From: Glandiceps talaboti
Taxonomy: Eukaryota; Hemichordata; Enteropneusta; Spengelidae
Direction: 5' to 3'
DNA: 47,500 nucleotides
NCBI RefSeq assembly: GCF_964340395.1
Contig: NC_135570.1
Coordinates: 2,862,501 to 2,910,000, forward strand
In this document: positions 30,040-42,430 of the stretch, in pieces
Position numbering within the stretch: the stretch's first letter is position 1
How the letters are laid out: each line of letters opens with the position of its first letter
The notes under the pieces: model-generated
What the model was told of the DNA's origin: nothing
Databases searched by the model: none
The model's input: only the letters and a program-made list of their open reading frames with translations
Position numbers and translations under genes: made by a program

Positions 30040-30610
30040 CTAGAACATTGTCTAAGCTAGGAACCTAGATGTCTATGTATTGTGAGATACCCTTAGTAAC
30101 CAAATACATTCAATAATACATTCATTTTAAACCAGTTCTGTAGAAATTAAAGGCATGTACTCTATGTTGATAAACTCTAAGATTGACATGAAAGTCTGTG
30201 TATAAACGAACGTTGAGATGTATGTTTGAAAGAGAAGAGTATATTCGACGTTTTGAATATTTGAGACTTAACTTAGAGAGGTACAGGGATGTTAAACACT
30301 GTCGTTAGTTCTACATTATCAATTAAAAACTTTTAAGTTAGCGAGGAATGTAATTACATTGTATCTGAGAGTTTCTATGTATTTTGCAGCAGAGTAAACA
30401 GTGAAGTAACCACGTACAATACTAAAGGGAGACGTCGAACAAACTGCTGCACTGTCAATTCAAAACTTTGGCTAGGAACGCCTAGAATAGGTTACAGACT
30501 GAAAGGGCTGTACCTGAGAGTTCGTGTTTCTAGTAGTACAGATAACAGTGAAAGTTGTAACAACCATCAGGGGAGACGATGACCAAACCAGATAACTTTA
30601 AAATATTGTT
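30040..30610. repeat. Decayed tandem duplication, period about 150 bp
   Basis: TGTATCTGAGAGTTTCTATG (30359) and TGTACCTGAGAGTTCGTGTT (30509) lie in collinear blocks, with AACAGTGAA and GGGAGACG following each, and CAATTAAAAACTTT / CAATTCAAAACTTT before each. Further decayed copies may extend left to about 30040. Confidence 0.55.
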
Positions 30611-30840
30611 CTCGTAGTTTATACATCTTAGATGAGTGGAGAATGGGTGCGCATATAGATGGGTTTGGATGGGCAAACAGGTCAATAACTAAATCTTAGT
30701 ACATTCAGCCTCCAGTAATTGTCGGAGTCCATGACGATTAGAACGAGACAGACACACGTAGATGCATGAAGTTTGTCGTCGGCTTTTGGTTGTATGAATG
30801 AATGCAAGCATGCTAAAAATAGATATAAAACAGGGTTGTG

Positions 30841-31130
30841 GCCCATCATTAACCATTGCATTATCTTATCACATTCATACTCCTAACAACCAAATAAAAA
30901 CAATCTGGTTTCTCAACTCTAAGTCGAGTTCAACACCAATGGTTTATTCACGATACATGAAGGTTGACGTTGCCTTATGGTTTAATAGAGGGATGTCACT
31001 GGTATAAAAAACGTGTTGGTGACCATTAACATGAACCAATGTATTAATCACATTAATACTCCTAACAACGGAACAAAAACGATTTAGTTTCTCATCTCTC
31101 AGTTCAACACCGACGGTTTGATTTCCATCT
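30841..31130. repeat. Diverged tandem duplication, period about 179 bp
   Basis: ACATTCATACTCCTAACAAC (30871) and ACATTAATACTCCTAACAAC (31050) sit in matching context: ATAAAAACAATCTGGTTTCTC against ACAAAAACGATTTAGTTTCTC, then GTTCAACACC and GGTTT. Confidence 0.75.
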
Positions 31131-32532
31131 TGTGAGTCGTGAAAAGTTAGAAGGCCAGTGGCGGATAGAGAACTTTACCTAAATAGACGGCTAATCGAGT
31201 GTGTATTTCACCAATGAATAGGCAGACACTGGGGACTATGATCAAACAAAGCCTGGCGATAAATCAGTGATGGGCACCTCCTCCGAAATAAGAAGCCCCA
31301 AGCCAACTATTAGTTGACTAGTAGAGTTTGAGTGCCCCACAATCCCAACTCCCCGGAACACAATGCCGATCAAGTGAATTTGTATGTACTGTACTTTTGT
31401 TGGTGATATATCTTCAACATGACAATTCATAATGGACAAAAACATAAAATAAATCATTAAAATCAGACTGGAGGTTTCCTTCTTTGCTGGTCAACTTTGC
31501 GCCCATCTATACAAAACACTCGTGCTGAAAGCATGGCATTGCTCGTTGTGATGTGATGATGTATATCTCTCAGTGGAAGTATGATCAATATGTATAGTGA
31601 AAATCGTGCATGGAAGATTTAGGAGGGGTGGTGGTAGTGGGGTAACTTTGACAAAGACGTGGCCAAACTTGAACTTGGAATGACTGTTATGATGAACTTA
31701 ATGCACTCCCTCTAATAATATCCCCAATACGTAATACAAGTGTGTGGATTTGAGTAGACACGTGTTGACGACTTTGTAAAGTCGGATGTCCTCTTAATCT
31801 TTGCAAAAGAAAATAAATTATGAAAGGAGAAATTATTTATTTTAACAATTTTTGATTGCAAAAAATGGTATCGAATATTCATACCGAGGTTACATACATT
31901 TGAGTTACTTCAACAGCTGAGTAAAAAAGCCTGAACCTCGAAGGCAGTCGTTCTTTGAATACAAAGCTGGCTAAAAACACTGGCTTTGTATGTATAGGTT
32001 GCACAAATGGGTAACACTGAGAAAATAAGTCAATTGGTTAAAACTAGCTATGATACTGATGTTAGAAATGTACATATCGTATGGTTTCACTTCAGTTTGT
32101 ATCTTTCACAGTGAGCCTAATAGGCTGAGTACTATTGAACGTTAAAGCACACTGCACCTGTTGCCCGATCGAATACTCCTAACTTGGTTCGTTATGACAT
32201 AACTTGGTGGTACTCTAGCTTCAACGTATCAATGGGGGGAAATACTGTGGGTTTTTTTCACATCTTCACTAGTAGTTGTGCGGTTTCTGTATGCCACCTG
32301 CATGTCATAGGACGAACGTCTTCATTTTCAATAAACCACCAAAATCGGCAGGTGAGGGCCATCATGACGATGCTATTGTCACCTCAACATAAAGGCACAA
32401 GCACAAACTCGCATACGCTTGGAGTCTGGTGTATATTGGGCCAGTGATTATTCTCTTGTGTGATGAAAGGAAAAACAAAGTCAATGTGGAAAAAAAACTT
32501 CGCCTCTGAAGCGTTTCACAGGTCTTATATTC

Positions 32533-32568
32533 TGACAAAAGAAAAGCGCATTTCGGGGTCTTTTGTCA
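32533..32568. other. Hairpin with perfect 10-bp stem
   Basis: TGACAAAAGA (32533-32542) and TCTTTTGTCA (32559-32568) enclose a 16-base loop. CCATGATGCAACGCGG at about 32580 resembles CCATGATGCAACATTC inside the intron-2 MITE (6658), so this may be a remnant of a related element. Confidence 0.45.
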
Positions 32569-33881
32569 AAGAAGATTACCCATGATGCAACGCGGTATGG
32601 GCGGTGAGCAATTCGAGGCGACAGGTTCCGAAGCAGGTCACGAAATAAACTGAAAATTGGGGATTACGTCGAGCGCAAATTTTAGGCACAAAACGCATTC
32701 AGAGTAGTCAAAGTTTCTTTTAGTGAGTTACAAAAACGTGGCAGAGGAGGAAAAAAGTATTAAAATGTAAAAAAATTCGATTTGGGTTCAAGCTGGGATG
32801 GAAAATTCAAAATGTGAGCACTAGCCTCGTTGGGAGCTCATATTTTATTTGCAGAAAGAAGAGAGCGAAAGATTTATGGCGTGCAGAAATAAAGATGTGA
32901 CGGCTAGCCATCTCTGTGCCTTTGAATGAGCCAAGAGCATTTTGTAATAAGATGTGGATACGATCACAAGCGATACTTATCAGGAATAGGGAAGGGAGCG
33001 AGTTGTATAGCATATGGTGAAAGAGAGAACGACAAACTTTATACGTATTATACTGCAACTACTTTGTTACGGCTAGTACGTCACAAAAGTAAGCATTGTA
33101 CAAAGCAGTAATACATTATGCCGACAGACAATATCGACAGCACGCATCCAGGCTAGGCCTACAACAATTTTGTCGGTCCATTGTTTTTGGCCCTTAAACA
33201 TCCGAACAAAGGGCTGCACCGAGAAGGCAGAGAAACCTGCAGATGCCAAATCCAGTCGCTCATACACAATCGGAAAAGTTATTTCCATTTAATACGACAG
33301 TCGAACTGGAATTCTTGTATTGCTTGGGAGGCGAAAAGGCAGACCTATCGCGACAGAGGCCTCCGTAAATGGGGGTGCATTTAGCGGCGCACGTGGGTAC
33401 AGTTAAAAGACAGCGTAGTTGATTTTATCAATGCAGTATTTCCTACGGACGGTAAACAAGTAGGCGATGTTGCTTTGGCGACACGCTTAAAATTATCATG
33501 GCAGAGTCAGTTGCCTTTCAAGCCACGCGCCGGTCTAACAATGCCCCTGCAAATCGCTAGGCCAGGTGAAAGACTCAGACGCCAGCCAACCGCCAAATGA
33601 ATGATTAATGCTCGTAAAGTAGTGCTAATTAAGTATAGAATTTAATAGACATGAAAAGAAGGTGTTTATTAGTGTTTTAGCAAATGGAAGGAACCAGGTG
33701 GGGTATTCTGTCAAACCGTTTGCGTATTGTGTCTCGTTTGTTTGGGCAAAGCGTTCTTGCCTCCGTTCGATTCAGCCAAGATTAAGTCAACAAAAAGTAG
33801 GCAGACATTGAGAAAACACAACGGAAAAACATTTGACCGGCGAGTTACAACGAAAAACGCAACTTTTCACAACGCGAAAGT

Positions 33882-33903
33882 GCGCGAAAGAAGTTTTTCG
33901 CGC
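33882..33903. other. Hairpin GCGCGAAA/TTTCGCGC
   Basis: A perfect 8-bp stem with a 6-base loop, in a locally CpG-containing stretch. A second inverted pair, AAACTTTT / AAAAGTTT, follows at about 33911-33928. Confidence 0.4.
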
Positions 33904-33951
33904 TGGGAAAAAACTTTTTAAAAGTTTTAAAAACACGCGCTTTTGATTATG

Positions 33952-33963
33952 TGCGCATGCGCA
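33952..33963. promoter_or_regulatory. NRF1-type palindrome
   Basis: TGCGCATGCGCA matches the NRF1 consensus exactly. It lies about 800 bp upstream of the inferred neurogenin transcription start. No gene start is visible nearby. Confidence 0.3.
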
Positions 33964-34553
33964 TTGAATAAAGAGAGAACACTGTGTTGGTTTTCTATGC
34001 CAAACGTGAGTTTGTCGGCGTAAAGCGCGTCGGAGCGCAGGCCGTCACCGTACCATTCGTAGGATGGTGACCTTCATCCAAATCACACAGAGGTCATACT
34101 AGGATAATACGAAATGCAGTGATTGTTCAGCTTTTCCTTTAATATTTGCATCTGCCGAGGCGTATACAGCTTTGTCGGGCCTTCAGATGAATATGTGAAC
34201 CAATGGCATTATCGCACTTTACGTACCAGAAACACTCTTGCCGCTACTAATACGATCAACCATTTTACAAAAAGATGAATGCAAATAGGAACTCAGAAAA
34301 TTAAACAATGTTTCCGTTCCATAAAGTTAACCATGGCAACGGGAAATAATCTGAAATCTTACATTTTCCCCTTGACGAGACATAGAATTGTCACATGTAC
34401 TGCGATAATATGCATATTTGTAGTGTTACTACGGACCTAACGGTAAATATTTCAAAGGCTTAAAACATAGTGTGTCTAATTAGCCGCTGATATGGATAAT
34501 GACTCGTCTTCGTCTCAACTGTAGTTCAACCTAGTGGGACGGCGCTTGTCGCT

Positions 34554-34559
34554 GATTGG
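34554..34559 (-). promoter_or_regulatory. CCAAT box (reverse) of neurogenin promoter
   Basis: GATTGG, the reverse of CCAATC, lies about 180 bp upstream of the TATA box. Confidence 0.35.
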
Positions 34560-34732
34560 GCCTCAAGTCTGAACTTCTAAGAAGGGTCTTTATGGGCACT
34601 GCATTGTAACAGAGACGTAAGGTTTAGCTGAAGTATTGAGCGGTGAATGAATGTATGGGTAGTGGGCTGGCCAAAATGATTCTGCTTTGTTAAGCAATGC
34701 AAAATATACCCTTGTATTGTTCGTACAGAATA

Positions 34733-34738
34733 TATAAA
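34733..34738 (+). promoter_or_regulatory. TATA box of the neurogenin gene
   Basis: TATAAA in AATATATAAACAGCGG. About 30 bp downstream, near 34766, transcription would start. The inferred first exon then runs to a splice donor at 34982. Confidence 0.55.
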
Positions 34739-34765
34739 CAGCGGTTGTGATGCGAGCCGTGTTCG

Positions 34766-34981
34766 CTTTCACCACACGAATGGACTTGAGAGTCTTATTT
34801 AAACGCACCGTGCCTTATTTCCTAGTGAGTGGGAACATTGTGAACTCCTAATATTTGCTGCTGAAAATTTGTGCGGATTCAGTATTATTCAAGATTTGAG
34901 TTTTAAGTTTGAAGAACTATCGGTCATTCTGTACATGGCAGTTTGACAACGGGAAGGCAACGGAGTATCTACTTCAAATAG
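34766..34981 (+). other. Inferred non-coding exon 1 (5' UTR) of neurogenin
   Basis: The start is estimated from the TATA box and the end from the donor CAAATAG|GTATGT at 34981/34982. The intron would end at TTCTTTTAAG (35410), 12 bp before the coding ATG. A 5'-UTR intron before a single coding exon is the layout known for vertebrate NeuroD and several neurogenin genes. RNA evidence would be needed to fix the start. Confidence 0.5.
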
Positions 34982-35410
34982 GTATGTATTAACGTTACTA
35001 AAAAATTACTATTTTTACTTTTCTTGTGAATTTATACCAAACATTTTCCAAATGTTTCACATTTTGCTAAATTGAGGAAAAAACTGCACAAGTTTCCCAA
35101 AATTCACCATTTTTTGGAAATGTAGACACGCTTTACTACCTGTGTGTCTTTGATGTCACGTGCATTGCCAACCAAAACAGTACACTTGTGTATAGAGTTT
35201 GATATACTATCAAAATAACCATAAAGCAAATGCGATAATTTGAAATTTCACGACTTGTATTTGTAATTATGTTGGGGGAAATTGCACCATCATTTAAATT
35301 CATGTCTTCGGTGCTGATGAGAGGCACGCGAACGGTCTTACATACATGGATTGACTGTTTCCGGGCTGACAGTTCCACTAAATACCCCTTCACGTGTCCG
35401 TTCTTTTAAG
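34982..35410 (+). other. Inferred 5'-UTR intron of neurogenin
   Basis: A GT-AG intron of 429 bp. It contains two CACGTG E-boxes (35157-35162 and 35391-35396), the class of site bound by HES and Myc-type bHLH factors. HES-family repression of neurogenin is known in vertebrates; here it is only a possibility. Confidence 0.45.
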
Positions 35411-35422
35411 GTGTTCTGAAGG

Positions 35423-36040
35423 ATGCGACCACCAGCGACAACGACTGATTACCAAGAAAACGGCTGTGACTGCCATCTTTATCTCGAAGACAACCTCCAC
35501 AGGAAAAGAACCACCATGGAAGGACCGAAACAAAAGCGGAACAAAGAAGACAAAACACAGAAAAACAATAGCAAAAGAAAGAGGTATACTAAAACACGAT
35601 GTAAAAATCGAAGTCCTGCCTGCTTAATGAAGATTAAGAAGAATAGGCGTTTGAAAGCAAATGACAGGGAGAGGAATCGAATGCACACTCTTAACGAAGC
35701 ATTAGACGGACTACGAAACGTCTTGCCAAAATTTCCAGACGATACGAAACTTACAAAGATTGAAACATTAAGGTTTGCACATAATTACATCTGGGCTTTG
35801 TCGCAAATGTTGAAGATGTTCGAAGCTGATACGAACGAACAACAGGGAGCCGGAGAACTGACTATGGACTGGCCGTCAAAAGACTTTATTCAAACCGCTC
35901 ACGATATGAGCTATTTTGCGTCCAAACTGACGGCATCACCGACGACAACGGATTCGACAGATGCGCCTTCCCCGTCGTCAACTTCAACCACGAGCAGTAC
36001 TGACGACTCTACGTACTACGACGATACGTTATCACCGTGA
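35423..36040 (+). CDS. NEUROG: Neurogenin-type proneural bHLH transcription factor
   Basis: 205 aa in one coding exon. The N terminus is Lys/Arg-rich (residues 28-76). The bHLH domain lies at about 75-130: basic region [11 protein letters not shown], helix 1 [12 protein letters not shown], loop PKFPDDTK, helix 2 [23 protein letters not shown] and [22 protein letters not shown] distinguish neurogenins from NeuroD (NARER, LSKIETLRLAKNYIWAL) and from Atonal. The tail is Ser/Thr/Asp-rich with SP/TP sites (171-205). Neurogenins bind E-boxes as heterodimers with E proteins and start neuronal differentiation in the nucleus. The ATG at 35423 has A at -3, but ATG 35516 (Met32) sits in a near-perfect Kozak context (CCACCATGG), so a 174-aa form is possible. 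Intronless coding is usual for the family. The orthology group within neurogenins cannot be resolved. Confidence 0.95.
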   Translation: MRPPATTTDYQENGCDCHLYLEDNLHRKRTTMEGPKQKRNKEDKTQKNNSKRKRYTKTRCKNRSPACLMKIKKNRRLKANDRERNRMHTLNEALDGLRNVLPKFPDDTKLTKIETLRFAHNYIWALSQMLKMFEADTNEQQGAGELTMDWPSKDFIQTAHDMSYFASKLTASPTTTDSTDAPSPSSTSTTSSTDDSTYYDDTLSP

Positions 36041-36276
36041 CGACAGGAACGATATACAGTGAACTTTGGACACTTGACAGTCAGGGAGAACTTGTGAATA
36101 TTGGTTGACTAGCGGTCTCTCTATGTAAGAGGCTTTTCATTCGCTCGATAGATAAGCGGAATATAGTTATATTTGCTGTTTATATGTCAGCCCTTTTGCA
36201 AGTACAGTACTACCCATGGCTTTTATATCGTTTGAATGTATTCTACGTAGCTAAAATCACCCTTACATTACACCCG

Positions 36277-36282
36277 ATTAAA
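36277..36282 (+). terminator. Candidate neurogenin polyadenylation signal (ATTAAA)
   Basis: The common ATTAAA variant lies 237 bp after the stop, followed about 25 bp later by a GT-rich stretch (TGTCTGGTTTTGCGTC). The next canonical AATAAA is at 37008-37013. Confidence 0.45.
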
Positions 36283-37979
36283 AGATAATTTTTATCGTAA
36301 CTTTAAATGTCTGGTTTTGCGTCTATTTTTGATAGAGGTTTGCGAAGTCCTTTCAAAAACAATAGACAACACTGTTAACTTGATTACGTATTGTAGTTCA
36401 TCGACGGGACTGCCTTCAATAAGACAATTTAAAGCAGGATAATTTCTGCTTCCATTCATCTATTCAATGTCAAATTAGGAGAGGTTCGTGTTACGTGTCC
36501 CATCAATGAGCGTTTCGATCGCTTTCGCTTTCCCCCTTTCATCTTCCCCCTTTTCCAGCGTAATCGTCCCTGCTATGATGTTTTCATTTTCCGCAATGTG
36601 ATTTGTTGATCGATTGCTGGTGTTTTGTCAGAACGACTTTACGTACAATACAGGTAGTCAGCTCGCTATACAGATCACGCTTGGAACGCAGCAAGTCTAA
36701 CTATTCTCGTCCTGTGTGTGCGTGCAACCATGAGGAAACTAGACACGTGCCCTACGCCCAGGCGCGTGTCACCAGAATCAGCCTTCACTTGCAATGATTA
36801 GCGCTTAATTATGTTAATTAATATGCGAATAGTTCTTTAGCGATAGACTTTCAACTTATATATGTCAGAACAGGTTTCCTATACACGTAATGGGTATTAC
36901 GGTTACCAATACAGGAAGTTATTCTTTAGGAAGCCCGTTATTGCGACCGTTAGCATGCATCGATCGATGTTACAAAATCCCCCTTCTTACCCCTCATTAT
37001 TTCAACGAATAAAGCCACTGCATAGCAGGCAGTAGTTATAGGCCACCTACCGATCGTTCGGCGACATGCCGCAACATCGCACGAATCTTCGACTGCAGAC
37101 TTTGTCGAATACTGATCAAATTCCGACCCCGTTCACAAAAAAATCAAAACAAACCAAGTCTTTTCATCATGTTATGCGTAAAAAACTGCACATTTAAAAA
37201 ATAAAGTATAGTTAATGTGAGATTTTGAGTACGCGTTGTGAATCCAGAGCGTCCGAAAACATAAAGGGATTTGCTTTACCAACGGAACTGAGACAATGCC
37301 ATAGACAATTGTACAGAGTACGGTATTTGTATTCGAACCGTGAACAACGCGACTCTTTCAATTTCCAACAACCCCAAGGGAGAGTGTAAAACAACGTGTT
37401 TTATACTACTGTCACTTTGTTTACAAAGTTAGACAACTAAAATCCGTCAGACTGCACGTAACAAATTTAAGACCGTTTTAGTCGTTGAAAATGAGGCACT
37501 GAATATAGCAAGGAGTATTTTTGTACACAAGTGAAATACAAGACGGAGGAATATGTTTAACAAAAACTTATAAGCAACAAATAGAAGTGTCTAAAAACTG
37601 GCATCAATTTCAAATATTATTCCTTGCAATAGTTTGAAGTTGTACAAACATTCACTGCAACTAAGGAGGGAGGATTGCGAGACAATAATGTTGACTTGTT
37701 GACATTGTTTTTCCCCAACATGAACTCATCACTAACCAACACATTGTCAATTTCAATATCTGTAGTTTCACAGCGTAATTTTACTAGTCCAAATACTACA
37801 TATACATTCTTATTTTCCGTAATTATCTACTCAGTACAGTTCTCAATCACATTACGTCTGACAGGTCATAAGCTCAGTATCACTAGAAAATACAGAACAC
37901 GAGTATTTACCATTCCATGCATGAAACTAATATTAGCCCTGTCATTACAACAATACTGCCCTTTCCGGTCTAACTTAGA
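36283..37979. other. Non-coding interval downstream of neurogenin
   Basis: No supported gene. AATAAA at 37008-37013 could be an alternative neurogenin poly(A) signal. The open frame at 37675-37983 has no recognisable domain. Confidence 0.45.
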
Positions 37980-38520
37980 ATAAAATTGGTAAAATTTGGA
38001 ACTGAAGCATGAGAACAGCGATTCGAGATTTGCTGGTGGCAGACGACAAGTTTGGTTTCTGAACTACAATTAACGACCATTATTCAATTACAAAATGGTA
38101 AAACTTAGAGCTTTATACACCGATATTTTGTCAGTAGAATTCTGACTGTTCAGAACAGGGTTCGATATTACAGTTTAACGAGAATTATTCGTCAAAATTT
38201 GTACAATTTTTAACTCTTTACACCAATATTTTGGCGGTAGAATACTGAAGGTTCAGACCAGGTCTTGAGGTCCGATGATCACAGCAGACGGTCCTGAATT
38301 GCGAATAAAGACAATTATCCGTCAAAAATGTACACTTTCGAACTTTTACATCGATATTTGGGCGGGTAGTAGAAATCTGACGGACCAGAACAGGAGACGA
38401 AATCTGGTGAATAGCAGACGATAACCATGGTTCTTGAACGACAAGTATTGTTCATAAAGTCAGAAATCTGACGATAACTTTGGGTTCAGAACTACGAATA
38501 TTAACGACGACTGTTCAAGG
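37980..38520. repeat. Decayed tandem repeat, period about 105-130 bp, 3-4 copies
   Basis: Blocks containing ACACCGATATTTTG...GTAGAATTCTGA...TTCAGAACAGG recur near 38118, 38221 (ACACCAATATTTTGG, GTAGAATACTGA, TTCAGACCAGG) and 38348 (ACATCGATATTTGGG, GTAGAAATCTGA, CAGAACAGG). Each has GTCAAAAAT or similar before it and CAGACGA/CAGACGG after it. Confidence 0.65.
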
Positions 38521-41408
38521 CCATCATGTACTTTACCGATTTCTTTGAATGACGTACTTTATTGACTTTAAAAACGTAGCTGTAGGCAAACACATAATAA
38601 ACCAATAGACCAAATTTCGATTCAAAGAAATTTTCTTATAGCCTATAAAAATCTTCACAAAAATAACCAGCATAACAGGTTCCTCTTAAAATGTCTTACA
38701 AAAATAAAGTCTTGTTTCTAAGTTTATGACACACGCTTTGATAATCTTACAATAAAACGTATGTGAAGAAAGTTCGACGGTGACTAAAAAGGTCGAAAAT
38801 AATACATTTTGCAAGAAAACACCAGAAAGGAAAAAAAATGGGTCCGAAAGTAGAATACTGGCTCATGATCTAGACCAGTTATTCGTGTGTTCATGTCATC
38901 CATGTCCTATCAAAGCCCGCTATTTTAGGATCCTGACATCTCACAGTAAGCTAGAAAGCAAGAAAGGCAATTTCAGAGTAATTAGTGCGGGATCAAATTG
39001 CCCTGTTTTTGAGAAAAGTATATAGACCGACTGAAAAGGGCTGTGTTCTACCAGCTAACAAGTCCAAGCAATGAAATTACCACATCACGTGACACCAGTC
39101 ACCTGTCATTTTACCGACGCCATCTGTCACGTTTTTGCCCAATTTTTTAGTGAAACACAAATATCATATTTTGATATTTCGAAGCAACCAAAATACATAA
39201 ATGGCAAATGTTGATTGTTTTCGCAACCTCTCGATCTCCACATCTGTGATTTCTTTGAATTTAATTCCGCTCAATATCGTACTTGAAGAATCTTTCGTCA
39301 AGTGTTTCCCGACTTAACATCCAAGTCAGGACGTTTAGAACTGCAAATATAAATCCTTCTCTTACGGCATAAAACTAATGTAACCATTTAGCTCAGCATC
39401 CGTGCGATTCAGGGTTAGGCCTTTGGGCATGATTTTGTCGTCAGCTTTTGACTTGATCAAGTTTGCCCGCCTTTAATTGCGAACGTGCCTGATGGTAACT
39501 TTTGGTATTGCGATTTTAAAAATATCTGTCAGAAACATAAAATATTTTTCCTTAACATAAACAAGATTGAAAAAAATCTCATATTAATCTTAGTTTCAGA
39601 GCTGACACTTAAAACTTTACTTATAACTTGACACGTGCATCGCTGACATTATTGACAAAATTGAATTTAGGATTTGACATATATTTCAACTTGTTTAGAC
39701 TTTCTTGTTGAGGTTTGGAAAGAAAGTTGTTAGCTTTCATATTTTAGAGTACGAAAATTCTGACCAAAAACGAAGTACTTATTCGATAGCTAATTTTTAA
39801 CTTTGGAAAAGCTAGATATTCTGAAGTTCGTCGTTTCCCTCAGATCTCAGTTGTGATTACAAACAGCGGTAAGAAAGTTTACTTTCGTGAAATTACGATA
39901 GAATTACAAATCTTAATTTTATTTCGGGTCAGAAATTATCTGTGTTTGTTTAAAAATGTTCTGACACATCACAGACACACAGCATCAACCCCGTTTCCGC
40001 TGTCCAACGAAATGGGATTGAATCCTGAAACATTCGATAAGTATTTCTCGTCAATAAAAAAAGACATGAATGCCTATCTTTCGTAGACTCTGAATTAACG
40101 AACAGGCTTTCGAGATCTCCTTGTCAAAAGCACACGTAAGTGCGCACCATAAAACAAATAATAGCAGAGGAAATGTGTTGACGCTTAAAACTCGCGATGT
40201 CGCATGCTTCAACCCTCCTTAAAAATACTGCCAGTATCAAACCACGCCATATTGAAAACCAAAGACACAGAGAAATATAGAGAAATCTTTGTAAGGCTGA
40301 AAATATTATGTTTTTCTTATACATCGAATATAGTTTGTTTTAAAACGGATTTTTTGAGAAGATACCGGGAAGTTTAACTTGACGTTTAACGAAAAAACTC
40401 GACTACAGAGGACTCAATTACTAGTATGACGGAGCGCCGCTGCTAGAAGAAATACACCATATAAAGTAGAATACATAACACGTTTTGAGCGTATAAAGGC
40501 ACGAATGTAAAATATATTTCAATTTTCAATATAAAATGTGATTTATAAGTGCTTTCATTACGAGTACAAAAAGAATCGGTCACAATAAGCTACCCTTCGA
40601 ACAAAGGACACGCGATATCGACTTGTCCTTGCTATATATATGTGCATAAATATTACTATACTTCTATCGTATTATGTCAATGGAGTCCTTCTCCTTAGTA
40701 ATCGTCTTTATTATTTTCATTTCTCTTTGAGCATTACTCTCAACGCGTGATAGTAAACGTAAACACAACAAAAACACTTCGAAAGTTTACGAAATTTTCT
40801 CAAACGGAAATTCATGTACAGACATCAAACTTGCATGACTAATCAGGCGATATAACATTGAACTATTTTTTATTTTATTTGTAAATCATTTTATTTCATA
40901 TATAATTTACACTAACAATTAAAACATGACTATCTTTTAACCGCGACTGAAGTCAACAAGTTGCTTTCCCGAAGGTCATTGTACCCTATAATGATTGAGT
41001 GTCACTTGTTTGCAGTGAAGTCCTCTAGCCTCCCCTGGGACAACTTAAGCAAGGACAATGTTTACCCTAGGCAGAGGAGCCAGTCCCGCCCATTATTTGA
41101 GAAATAGTAGTTTAGACTGGTAATAACCGTTAATCTTTGTGACAGTGAAAGTTGGCCATCAACTTGGTATATGCAACGTGACGCACTCACGGAGCGGTGA
41201 CGGTCAGATTTGACAAGCGATCATTTTAAAGAAGCAGATGACTTTTCGTTATCTGAGCTCAGATGGCTAGCAACAAGGCAGTATTATTATTGCTGTAAAA
41301 TATGAACTTAGTCGTCAAATGCGGTATGTAAGTTTCCTGAATTAAAAGGTACACTTTGTTAGTTTTCCTGTTATGAAGAATTACTAACGTTTTTAATATA
41401 GTGCTTAA
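38521..41408. other. Non-coding AT-rich interval
   Basis: Nothing recognised with confidence. Short frames at 38780-39025 and 39853-40086 lack identifiable domains. Confidence 0.45.
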
Positions 41409-41675
41409 ATACCTACCTACCTACCTACCTACCTACCTACCTACCTACCTATATAAATAGATAGATAGATTACATAGATTACATAGATACATCCATCCAT
41501 CCATTCCTAAATACATACATACATACATACATACATACATACATACATACATACATACATACATACATACAGACAGACAGACAGACAGACAGACATACAT
41601 ACATACATACATACAGACAGACAGACATTCATACATACATACATACATACATACATACATACATACATACATACA

Positions 41676-41740
<65 letters not shown>
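41409..41740. repeat. Compound microsatellite block (CTAC, GATA, ATCC, ATAC, AGAC, AT)
   Basis: CTAC units (41410-41449), GATA (41457-41470), ATCC, long ATAC runs interrupted twice by AGAC runs, then pure AT (41703-41738). All are tetranucleotides one step apart, suggesting repeated mutation and expansion from a common seed. Confidence 0.95.
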
Positions 41741-41743
<3 letters not shown>

Positions 41744-41839
41744 TAGACATACAGAGTGCCATATATAAGCATAACATGCCCCCCCCCCCCATTGACACAC
41801 TGATCAAAAATCAAACTGTATAAGTACACATATAAACCT

Positions 41840-42430
41840 ATCTATAGGTATGGATATTGGCCTATCCATATGTATATATTTACATATATGAGTACAGATT
41901 TCGGTGTAAGTATGGGTTTTGTTTTGCCCCATGAGTAACATGTTGACCTATCTATTGGTATGTTTTTACTGGTATCTATAGATATTGACCTATCAATGGG
42001 TACGTATTTACTGGTATCAATAGATATTGACCTATCAATGGGTATGTATTTACTGGTATCTATAGATATTGGGCTATCAATGGGTATGTATTTACTCTTA
42101 TCTATAGATATTGACCTATCAATGGGTACGTATTTACTGGTATCTATAGATATTGACCTATCAATGGGTATGTATTTACTGGTATCTATAGATATTGAGC
42201 TATCAATGGGTATGTATTTACTCTTATCTATAGATATTGACCTATCAATGGGTACGTATTTACTGGTATCTATAGATATTGACCTATCAATGGGTATGTA
42301 TTTACTGGTATCTATAGATATTGATCTATCAATGGGTATGAATTTACTGGTATCTATAGATATTGACCTATCAATGGGTATGTATTTACTGGTATCTATA
42401 GATATTGACCTATCAATGGGTATGTATTCA
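41840..42430. repeat. 42-bp minisatellite, about 11 regular units plus decayed leaders
   Basis: The unit is TATCTATAGATATTGACC followed by TATCAATGGGTATGTATTTACTGG. Regular units run from about 41946 and older, degenerate ones from 41840. A three-unit higher-order pattern shows: a GGTACG unit, then a GGTATG unit, then a unit with an altered GACC and CTCTTA instead of CTGGTA, repeated at 126 bp. 42 is a multiple of three, so the + strand stays open for 167 codons, which I take as an artefact. Confidence 0.93.

Larger units (their letters stand above)
31131..34553. other. Non-coding interval upstream of neurogenin
   Basis: No coding exon recognised. Local structures are hairpins at 32533-32568 and 33882-33903 and an NRF1-type palindrome at 33952-33963. 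Because the neurogenin gene lies directly downstream and developmental regulators often have distal enhancers, regulatory function is plausible but unproven. Confidence 0.4.

Noticed and set aside
33727-33921. 64-codon frame rich in Lys, Arg and Phe
   Set aside because: It overlaps the GCGCGAAA hairpin region and has no domain. The open frame probably reflects chance.
35479-35688. Minus-strand frame over the neurogenin N terminus
   Set aside because: It is the antisense shadow of a Lys-rich coding region (poly-Phe/Leu reading).
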